Assembly: GCA_964574335.1 (NCBI GenBank)
Contig: CAZNNH010000098.1
Coordinates: 1 to 22,101, forward strand
DNA length: 22,101 nt
From: CAZNNH01 sp964574335
GTDB taxonomy: Bacteria > Acidobacteriota > Vicinamibacteria > Fen-336
Direction of reading: 5' to 3'
Below the pieces are notes generated by a model. The model saw only the letters and a program-made list of their open reading frames with translations. It made no database searches and was not told where the DNA came from. The position numbers and the translations under genes were made by a program. Below, one piece after another: positions 14,542 to 22,101 of the stretch. Position 1 is the first letter of the stretch. Each line of letters starts with the position of its first letter.

Positions 14542-16548
14542 TGCGACTGTTCTGGATTGTAACAATCAGTATTGTGTCCCCCTTCCTCCCCCCTCCTCGC
14601 GGGCGGCCAGGAGCTGCGGGTGCCCGGCATCGACGAGATCGTCTCGCTGCGGCGGGTCGGCTCGCCGGCCCTGTCGCCCGACGGGCGGCAGGTGGCCTAC
14701 ACGGTCCGTGAGACCAACTGGGACGAGGACGCCTTCGAGCGCGAGATCTGGCTGGCCGACGTCGACTCGGGCGAGGCGTTCCAGCTCACCCGCGGCGCCA
14801 AGTCCTCCTGGGCCCCGGCGTTCTCTCCCGACGGCGAGTGGCTCGCCTTCCTCTCCGACCGCGAGGAGAAGCCCCAGGTGTTCCTGATCCGGCCCACCCG
14901 CGGCGAGGCGTTCCGCCTCACCACGGCAGAGCAGGGCGTCGAGGGCTTCGCCTGGGCGCCCGACGGCAAGCTGATCGGCTACCTGACGGAGGACCCGCCC
15001 AACGAGGCCGTGAAGGAGCGCGAGCGACGCTACGGCAAGCTCGAGGTCGTCGACGAGGACCTCTCGTTCACCCACCTGCACGTCGTCGACGTCGACAAGA
15101 AGGTCAGCCGGCGCGTTACAAAGGGCCCGTTCACGGTGAGCTCGTTCGACTGGTCGCCCGACGGGGTCGAGATCGTGTTCGAGCATCGCCGGAGCGCGGA
15201 TCCGACGGACGCCGAGTCGGCCGACCTGTCCGTCGTCCACGTGGCCAGCGGCACGGTGCGTCCGCTGGTGAGCCGGGAGGGTCCGGACACCGACCCGGTC
15301 TTCGCGCCCGACGGCTCCCGGATCGCCTTCAACGCCCCCAGGGTCGCCGCCTCTTCCTACTACACGAACCTCGAGATCGCGGTGGTGCCCGCCGTCGGCG
15401 GCGCGGTCGAGCTGCTGAGCGAGGCCTTCGACCAGGACGCCGGGCTGCTGGACTGGGACCCGGCCGGCCTTCTCTTCGAGGCCGCAGTGGGGACCGCCCG
15501 ATCGCTCTACCGGCTCGACGCGGACAGCCACCAGGTCGAGCACCTGGCTCCCGAGGCCGACCGCGTGGGCCACGAGCTCGCCTTCGACGCCGGCTTCTCC
15601 CACGTCGCCTTCGTCGGCAGCGACGCCGCCCAGTGCCCGGAGATCGAGGTGGCGCCCCTCGGCTTCCCCGGGGCTCCGAAGCGCCTGAGCGACATGTGGA
15701 AGCAGCTCACCGCGTTCCGGCTGCAGCAGGGCGAGGTGGTCTCGTGGGCGAGCCGCGACGGCACGCCGATCGAGGGCGTCCTCTATCGCCCGGCGGACCT
15801 CACGCCGGGCGAGCGGCGACCGCTTCTGGTGGTGATACACGGCGGCCCAGCGTCGACGGCCCGACCCCGACGCCCCGCCACCGACTACGTCTACCCCATC
15901 GACCTGTGGCTGTCCCGCGGGGCCCTGGTGCTGCTGCCCAACTACCGCGGCAGCGCCGGCTACGGCGAGCGGTTCCGCTCGCTGAACGTGCGCCACCTGG
16001 GCCTGGGAGACGCCGAGGACGTGCTGTCGGGAATCGACCTGCTGGTGAGCCATGGCCTGGTCGACGCCTCCCGGGTGGGTGTGGCGGGGTGGAGCCAGGG
16101 AGGCTACATCGCCGCCTTCCTGGTCGCCCACGACGGGGCCCGCTTCAAGGCCGCCTCGGTAGGGGCCGGCATCTCGGACTGGCAAACCTACTACGTGAAC
16201 ACCGACATCCACCCGTTCACGCTCCAGTACCTGAAGGCGAACCCCTGGGACGATCCCGAGATCTACCGGAAGACCTCGCCCATCACCTACGTCTCGCCGT
16301 CCAGCCCGCCCACGCTGATCCAGCACGGCGAGAAGGACCGCCGGGTCCCGCTGCCCAACGCCCTCGAGCTGTACCAGGCCCTGCGCGACCACGGCGTGAC
16401 CACCCGGCTGATCGTCTACCAGGGCTTCGGGCACGGCCTCGACAAGCCCAAGGCCCAGCGCGCGGCGCTGCAGCAGAACCTCGACTGGTTCGACCGCCAC
16501 CTCCTCGGGATCGAGCCCGAGGCGCAACCGAAGGAGACCCGGCCATGA
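14541..16548 (+). CDS. S9 family serine peptidase (prolyl oligopeptidase type), probable 5' frameshift
   Basis: The catalytic frame runs from a TTG at 14572 to 16548 (658 residues). An N-terminal beta-propeller (~20-390) has repeated SPDG/APDG motifs such as PALSPDGRQVAYTV and PAFSPDGEWLAFLS. The alpha/beta hydrolase domain carries Ser508 (GWSQGG), Asp589 (GEKDRRVP) and His621 (GFGHGLD). No good start exists in this frame. In the neighbouring frame ATG 14541 overlaps the dinB-like stop and encodes MRLFWIVTISIVSPFLPP; removing one C from the C6 run 14588-14593 would continue it as PLLAGGQELRVPG, giving a convincing Sec signal peptide. The span given here includes that proposed start. Either an indel (sequencing error or mutation) is present, or the protein starts at TTG 14572 and is cytoplasmic. 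Its stop overlaps the next gene (ATGA). Role: oligopeptide or acyl-peptide cleavage. Confidence 0.85.
14555..14567. repeat. GATTGT-A-ACAATC palindrome in an A/T-rich island
   Basis: GATTGT (14555-14560) and ACAATC (14562-14567) are exact inverted repeats around one base. The island 14548-14577 is clearly more A/T-rich than its surroundings and is directly followed by copy 2 of the 13-mer. It lies within the N-terminal coding region or start region of the S9 peptidase. It may be part of an inserted element, or an operator if transcription starts here. Confidence 0.5.
14569..14581 (-). repeat. 13-mer GGGGACACAATAC, copy 2 (inverted relative to copy 1)
   Basis: The plus strand reads GTATTGTGTCCCC, the exact reverse complement of 2885-2897. 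It sits across the possible TTG (14572) and GTG (14574) triplets at the beginning of the in-frame S9 peptidase reading frame and next to the C-tract where the frame appears to be lost. An exact 13-base match in two A/T-richer islands of this GC-rich window is unlikely to be chance. Confidence 0.5.
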
Positions 16549-17105
16549 GCACGGCGACCACCTTGCTGCAGCCCCAGCGCACCGCCCTTCTCGTCATCGA
16601 CCTGCAGCAGAAGCTGCTTCCCGCCATCCACGAGAAGGAGCGGGTGCTCCGAAGCTCGCTCCTGCTGCTCCGGCTGGCCGAGGCGCTGGAGCTGCCGGTG
16701 GTGCTCACCACCCAGTACTCCAAGGGCCTCGGCGCGACCGTCCCTGAGGTGGTGGCGCTGCGGCCCGACCTCGTCCCCCTCGACAAGGTGAGCTTCGGCT
16801 GCTTCGGCGACGACGCTTTCCGCGCCTGCATGAAGCAGCTCGAGGGCCGCGACCAGCTCGTGGTGTGCGGGATCGAGAGCCACATCTGCGTGGCGCAGAC
16901 CGTCCTCGGCGCCCTGGCCGAGGGCCGTCAGGTCCATGTCGCCAGCGACGCCGTGGGCTCGCGCACCGAGGCCAACCGTCAGGTGGGCCTCCAGCGCATG
17001 TTGCAGGCGGGGGCGATTCTCTCCAGCACGGAGGCCGTCATCTACGAGCTGCTCGGCCGCAGCGACGTCCCGGCGTTCAAGGCGATGCTGACCCACCTCA
17101 AGTGA
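16545..17105 (+). CDS. Isochorismatase-fold cysteine hydrolase
   Basis: 186 residues. ATG 16545 overlaps the TGA of the S9 peptidase gene (ATGA), so it is coupled to it. The triad of the family is complete: Asp19 (LLVIDLQQKL), Lys81 (LDKVSFGCF) and Cys115 (GIESHICV). The nearest familiar relatives are YcaC/ISOC-type hydrolases rather than true isochorismatases, because no siderophore genes are near. Such enzymes hydrolyse amides or enol ethers through a cysteine thioester. There is no signal peptide, so it is cytoplasmic. It is the last gene of the DinB-S9-hydrolase operon; the combination with a peptidase could suggest amide turnover, but this is weak inference. Confidence 0.92.
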   Translation: MSTATTLLQPQRTALLVIDLQQKLLPAIHEKERVLRSSLLLLRLAEALELPVVLTTQYSKGLGATVPEVVALRPDLVPLDKVSFGCFGDDAFRACMKQLEGRDQLVVCGIESHICVAQTVLGALAEGRQVHVASDAVGSRTEANRQVGLQRMLQAGAILSSTEAVIYELLGRSDVPAFKAMLTHLK

Positions 17106-17114
17106 GCGTGGGAG

Positions 17115-17132
17115 GACCGCGCCTCAGCGGTC
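17115..17132. terminator. Candidate bidirectional terminator hairpin spanning the plsC stop
   Basis: GACCGC (17115-17120), loop GCCTCA, GCGGTC (17127-17132) sits between the convergent isochorismatase-fold and plsC-like genes and includes the plsC-like stop codon (17124-17126). No U-tract is seen, so this is a positional call. Confidence 0.35.
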
Positions 17133-18719
17133 GTCGTCGTCGGGCTCGTCGAAGAGGCCCAGGCCGATCAGGCCGCCCCGACTCGGCCGTGCCCGTCGCG
17201 CCCGCGCCTTCTCGTCGGCGAAAGGCCGGGGCGAGGCGGATCCCGAAGCCGGAGCTGGCGTGTCGCCCGGGTGCGGCCCGTCGAGGAGCCCGAGCTGGAG
17301 GATCCCGCCGTCGCGCTTCGGCTCGTGCCCGCGCCGCGAGACCCCCTCGTGGGAGGGGACCTCTGACGTTGGGGGCGGCGCCGGCCGCGAGCCCGTCGTG
17401 GCCCCGGCCGGGGTCTCGTCATCGTCGAACAGGCCCAGGCCGGTGCCGGTCGACGGTCCCTCCTCGGCCAGCGGTCGTGCCACACCTCCCGGGAACGCAC
17501 GACCGATCGCCCACGCCAGGAGCCCCGCGGTGACGTGGGGCAAGAGAAAGGGCCCGCCCAGCAGCCAGCCGGTGGCCGCGGCGTACAGGACCAGGATCGG
17601 CGCGGTGTAGGCGTGGAAGACGGTGCGGCCGGCCCAGGCGAAGGCGGCCGCGAACAGGGGCAGGCTCAGGTGGGGTCCAACACCCGTCGGCGCGAGGAAG
17701 AGCGCGCCGAGGGCGAAGCCGAAGGCCAGCGTCAGGTCGCGGATGAATGCGAGGGCGATGCGGCCCCGCTCGTAGAGGTACGGGAACATTGCCCCGCACA
17801 GCACCGCGGCCAGGGCGGCCCCCGCCGGCACCTGGGGCAGTCCCAGCACATCCAGCACGGTGGGGGCGTAGGCGAGCAGGAAGAAGATCACAGAGGCGTT
17901 GCGGAGCCACTTCAGCAGCCGCCGCTGCGGGAAGACGAAGTGATCGAGCAGCAGGTAGGCGAGATAGGCGTAGGCCGGTACCGCCCACAGGAGCTGGCGG
18001 GTCTTCCAGAACACCACGAGGGCCAGCGCCATCGGCGGCAGCCACTCGTGAAGGCGTGGAAACGGCGCCGGCTGGCGGTACAGCACGTTCATCCGCAGGT
18101 CTGCCTTGACCCCCGGCAGCAGCGATCGGTCGACGCGCTCCCTCAGATCCCCGACCAGCGCCTCGATCGCCTCTTCCTCGGGCCGATCCCGGTAGGCGGT
18201 CGGGTCGATGGAGTCATGGAAGCGCACCCGGATCCGGGCCGGGCGTGGCAGCGACTGGTAGTGCGGCCAGGCTCGGTAGGCGCCGGCGATCGTGGCCGGG
18301 AACAGCGGCGCCCCGGTCTCGAGGGCCAGCCGCGCGGCCCCCTCCCGCAGCCGCGGCTCCATCCACCCGGTGCGTGACCGCTTCCCTTCCGGGAAGATCC
18401 CCACGATCTCGCCCGCCTCGACCAGCGCCCGGGCCCGCTCGTAGGCGGCACGCCCCTGGCCGCACCGGGTGTCCACCGGGAAGGCGCCGAAGGCGCGGAT
18501 CAGGCGTCCGAGCAGGGGCACCCTGAACAGGGCGTCCCAGGCCATGAAGCGGATCGGGCGGTCGGCCTGGAGCGACAGCAGGATCGGGTCGAGGTACGAA
18601 GGGTGGTTGGCCGTCACCACCGCCCCTCCGGAGCGGGGCAGCTTCTCCTCCCCGAGGCAGTCGTAGCTGAAGAGGATCCGGAACAGGGCCTCGATCAGAG
18701 GTTGGAGCAGCTTCCGCAT
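17124..18719 (-). CDS. PlsC-type acyltransferase with polytopic C-terminal domain and acidic repeat tail
   Basis: 531 residues from ATG 18719. Residues ~1-210 are a 1-acylglycerol-3-phosphate acyltransferase domain: HX4D motif NHPSYLD (His39, Asp44), motif GAFPVDTR (78-85), motif FPEGKRSRTG (109-118) and LFPATIAGAY (139-148). PlsC uses acyl-ACP or acyl-CoA to make phosphatidic acid, or acylates related lipids. Residues ~228-408 form about six to eight hydrophobic segments, unusual for a simple PlsC (~250 residues). Residues ~415-531 are a Pro/Gly/Arg-rich, probably disordered tail containing LGLFD (428-432), LGLLD (476-480) and LGLFD (520-524), and ending in an acidic DEPDDDDR. The tail function is unknown. 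The gene is divergent from the cNMP-binding gene and convergent with the operon to its left. Confidence 0.88.
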   Translation of the reverse strand: MRKLLQPLIEALFRILFSYDCLGEEKLPRSGGAVVTANHPSYLDPILLSLQADRPIRFMAWDALFRVPLLGRLIRAFGAFPVDTRCGQGRAAYERARALVEAGEIVGIFPEGKRSRTGWMEPRLREGAARLALETGAPLFPATIAGAYRAWPHYQSLPRPARIRVRFHDSIDPTAYRDRPEEEAIEALVGDLRERVDRSLLPGVKADLRMNVLYRQPAPFPRLHEWLPPMALALVVFWKTRQLLWAVPAYAYLAYLLLDHFVFPQRRLLKWLRNASVIFFLLAYAPTVLDVLGLPQVPAGAALAAVLCGAMFPYLYERGRIALAFIRDLTLAFGFALGALFLAPTGVGPHLSLPLFAAAFAWAGRTVFHAYTAPILVLYAAATGWLLGGPFLLPHVTAGLLAWAIGRAFPGGVARPLAEEGPSTGTGLGLFDDDETPAGATTGSRPAPPPTSEVPSHEGVSRRGHEPKRDGGILQLGLLDGPHPGDTPAPASGSASPRPFADEKARARRARPSRGGLIGLGLFDEPDDDDR

Positions 18720-18760
18720 GGTCCCTGCATCATGTTACGCGAGGCGGCGGGTCCGCGCGT

Positions 18761-18789
18761 TTGACAGCGCCGCCAGTGCCTCGTACCTT
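18761..18789 (+). promoter_or_regulatory. Sigma70-type promoter for the cNMP-binding gene
   Basis: TTGACA (18761-18766, perfect -35), a 17-bp spacer and TACCTT (18784-18789, 3 of 6 matches with the key TA...T bases) precede the cNMP-binding gene. Transcription would begin near 18796 and give a leader of about 45 nt that carries the Shine-Dalgarno AAGGAG (18829-18834). This is the best promoter match seen in the window. Confidence 0.65.
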
Positions 18790-18841
18790 GCCCTCGCGCC
18801 GCGAGCCCGCACGACCCGCCTGCGCAGGAAGGAGCGCCGCC

Positions 18842-19222
18842 ATGGAGCAGGTGCGAACCTACCTGGAGCTGCTGATGAAGACCGAGGACCGCCCGGCGGT
18901 CTTCGAGGCCGGACAGGTGGTCTTCGAAGAAGGCCAGCCCGGCGACGCGATGTACGTGGTCCAGTCCGGCAGCGTCGAGCTGCGCGCGGGCCAGCGTCTG
19001 CTGGAGACGGTGGGGATAGGCGGCGTGCTGGGCGAGCTGGCCCTGGTCGATGAGGAGCCACGCAGCGCCTCGGCGGTGGCGGTCGAGGCCTCGCGCCTGG
19101 TGGCCATCGACCGGGAGCGCTTCATGCTGCTGGTGAAGAAGGTCCCGGGCTTCGCCCTCGAGGTGATGCGGATCATGTCGCGGCGGCTGCGACGGGTGAA
19201 CCCCACCTCCGACCCCGCCTGA
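18842..19222 (+). CDS. Stand-alone cyclic-nucleotide-binding domain protein
   Basis: 126 residues from ATG 18842, with AAGGAG 7 bases upstream; an earlier in-frame start at 18761 falls on the promoter and is rejected. The whole protein is one cNMP-binding beta-roll plus its C-terminal helix: FEAGQVVFEEGQPGDAMYVVQ (21-41), the phosphate-binding cassette GELALVDEEPRSASAVA (64-80) with Arg74, and the helix FALEVMRIMSRRLRR (104-118). There is no DNA-binding helix-turn-helix, so it is not a CRP/FNR regulator. By family it binds cAMP or cGMP and acts through a partner protein. The cassette closely resembles that at the C-terminus of the transporter fusion (GEMAALDPEPRSAS). It converges with the CBS gene, 33 bp away. 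Confidence 0.9.
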   Translation: MEQVRTYLELLMKTEDRPAVFEAGQVVFEEGQPGDAMYVVQSGSVELRAGQRLLETVGIGGVLGELALVDEEPRSASAVAVEASRLVAIDRERFMLLVKKVPGFALEVMRIMSRRLRRVNPTSDPA

Positions 19223-19255
19223 CCCAGGAACGGCCGACCGCGCCGGCTCCCGGCC

Positions 19256-19693
19256 TCAAGCCTGCTCGGGGGCTCCCTTTCGAGGCAGGCCCAGGTACGC
19301 TCGGAGGGCATCGGTCTGGGTGAGCATGCCGGCCAGCCGACCGTTCTCCAGCACCGGCAAGCCGCTGATCTTGCGATCCAGCATGGTGAGGACCGCCTCC
19401 CGGAGAGGCACCTGGGTCCCCACCGTGATCGGCTCGCGGGTCATCACCTTGGTGACCGGTGTGTTCTCGAGCAGCGACTCGTACATCTGCCGGGCGATCG
19501 GCGAAAGCGGGGAGGGCAGCGCCCGCATCACGTCGCGGTCGGTGACGATCCCAACCATGCCCCCGGCAGCGTCGACGATGGGGACGTGGCGCACCCGCCG
19601 GACCAGCACCAGCTCCACCGCCCGCCGCAGCGGCGCGTCCTCGGGCAACGTGTGAACGGCCGTCGTCATGTGGTCCCGAACCGCTCCCACCAT
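19256..19693 (-). CDS. CBS-pair protein
   Basis: 145 residues. ATG 19693 is chosen over an upstream in-frame GTG (19708) because a perfect Shine-Dalgarno GGAGGT lies 7 bases before it. Two CBS domains fill the protein (~6-62 and ~80-136): RRVRHVPIVDAAGGMVGIVTDRD and DRKISGLPVLENGRLAGMLTQTD are the typical core strands. CBS pairs bind adenine nucleotides and act as energy or ligand sensors for partner proteins. No catalytic domain is fused here, so the partner is unknown. A plausible promoter is upstream at 19733-19761. It is convergent with the cNMP-binding gene; the two domain types are often fused in one protein elsewhere (DUF294-type proteins). Confidence 0.92.
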   Translation of the reverse strand: MVGAVRDHMTTAVHTLPEDAPLRRAVELVLVRRVRHVPIVDAAGGMVGIVTDRDVMRALPSPLSPIARQMYESLLENTPVTKVMTREPITVGTQVPLREAVLTMLDRKISGLPVLENGRLAGMLTQTDALRAYLGLPRKGAPEQA

Positions 19694-19700
19694 GGCGCGC

Positions 19701-19706
19701 ACCTCC
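19701..19706 (-). promoter_or_regulatory. Shine-Dalgarno deciding the CBS gene start
   Basis: GGAGGT on the minus strand, 7 bases before ATG 19693. Using the GTG at 19708 instead would place this site inside the coding region and leave no ribosome site upstream. Confidence 0.7.
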
Positions 19707-19732
19707 ACCAGAGACGGCGACGTTGACCGCAG

Positions 19733-19761
19733 ATGATATCCCGGCTGCCCCTCTTCATGAA
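19733..19761 (-). promoter_or_regulatory. Possible promoter of the CBS gene
   Basis: On the minus strand, TATCAT (plus coordinates 19733-19738) is a good -10 (5 of 6). A weak -35, TTCATG (19756-19761), stands 17 bases upstream. It lies in the 75-bp gap between the stop of the S9 peptidase gene and the CBS start. The -35 is poor, so the call is tentative. Confidence 0.4.
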
Positions 19762-19768
19762 AGCCGAA

Positions 19769-21829
<2,061 letters not shown>

Positions 21830-21867
21830 GGGATCCTCCTCTCGCCATGCCGATGGTATCTTGAGCG

Positions 21868-22101
21868 CGGCGCCCGAAGTGAATTCGGTCGCCGCTATTG
21901 AGCGGGGGGCTCCCGCCCCCCGAACCCCCGGACACAAACCCGGCGCCCGAAGTGAATCCGGGCGCCGCCAGCAAGCGGGGGGCTCCCGCCCCCCGAACCC
22001 CCGGACACAAACCCGGCGCCCGAAGTGAATCCGGGCGCCGCCAGCAAGCGGGGGGCTCCCGCCCCCCGAACCCCCGGACACAAACCCGGCGCCCGAAGTG
22101 A
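21868..22101. repeat. 73-bp tandem repeat, 3.2 copies, running off the window
   Basis: Units begin at 21868, 21941, 22014 and 22087 (the last cut by the window edge). Units two and three are identical. The left half of unit one, nearest the peptidase gene, has diverged. Each unit can form two hairpins, for example 21941-21949 with 21959-21967 (9 bp, 9-nt loop) and 21976-21983 with 21988-21995 (8 bp, loop TCCC). In unit one the first stem is largely kept (GGCG/CGCC and CCGAA/TTCGG still pair). The array ends 39 bp upstream of the S9 peptidase start. Since 73 is not a multiple of three and the unit lacks stops in most frames, the open frames through it are best seen as artefacts. Confidence 0.9.

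Noticed and set aside
14566..16527. 653-codon minus-strand frame opposite the first S9 peptidase
   Set aside because: No motifs; antisense to a gene with an intact Ser-Asp-His triad.
18720..18760. Sigma70 promoter for plsC on the minus strand
   Set aside because: A TAACAT-like -10 is present but no -35 at suitable spacing was found.
19223..19255. Terminator between the cNMP-binding and CBS genes
   Set aside because: Only a 5-bp GC stem with a 3-nt loop and no U-tract; too weak to call.
21830..22101. Glycine/proline-rich coding sequence through the repeat array, or an N-terminal extension of the peptidase
   Set aside because: A 73-bp period shifts frame every unit, and the peptidase has its own Shine-Dalgarno and signal peptide at 21829.
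21868..22101. CRISPR array
   Set aside because: Units are contiguous and identical over their full length; there are no unique spacers and no cas genes.

Overview
A gene-dense, very GC-rich window (third codon positions are almost all G or C) with 19 supportable protein genes, one of them cut by the left edge. No rRNA, tRNA, CRISPR array, phage module or intact transposase was seen. The mix of genes suggests an Acidobacteriota-like or Myxococcota/deltaproteobacterial-like genome: a DUF4388-DnaJ-TPR protein, an Npt1/Npt2-like transporter fused to HEAT repeats and a cyclic-nucleotide domain, two S9 peptidases, a YyaL protein, and a DinB-like protein. This is inference from gene content; the sequence does not fix the phylum.

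Layout. 1-828 (+) is the kinase core of a sensor histidine kinase. 867-2857 (-) is a two-gene unit, trmO followed by the DnaJ-TPR protein, with 4-bp overlap. 2858-2991 is a short intergenic stretch with a 13-mer found again at 14569 and a perfect 10-bp hairpin, ahead of a radical SAM gene (2992-4239, +). 4264-10946 (-) holds three large genes: the transporter-HEAT-cNBD fusion, a fold-type III PLP decarboxylase and YyaL. 11177-12290 (+) encodes a small GNAT protein and an alpha/beta hydrolase. 12301-12993 (-) is an abutting pair, a nucleotidyltransferase and a 73-residue partner, that looks like an accessory toxin-antitoxin-type cassette; a lipoprotein lies upstream of it. 14023-17105 (+) is a tightly overlapping operon of DinB-like protein, S9 peptidase and isochorismatase-fold hydrolase. 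17124-18719 (-) is a PlsC acyltransferase with a membrane region and an acidic repeat tail. 18842-19693 has a stand-alone cNMP-binding protein and a stand-alone CBS protein, convergent. 19769-21829 (-) is a secreted S9 peptidase, and upstream of it a 73-bp tandem repeat runs off the window.

Most genes are ordinary housekeeping or accessory functions. Items worth a second look are: the 73-bp repeat with two hairpins per unit; an apparent one-base frameshift in a C6 tract that splits a good signal peptide from the first S9 peptidase, next to a 13-mer shared with position 2885; the repeated LGLFD motif in the PlsC tail; the decarboxylase whose catalytic Cys position is Asn; the transporter-HEAT-cNBD fusion together with a second cNMP-binding protein; and the duplicated RSVEE motif in the small partner of the nucleotidyltransferase. 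No clearly new multi-gene system was identified.
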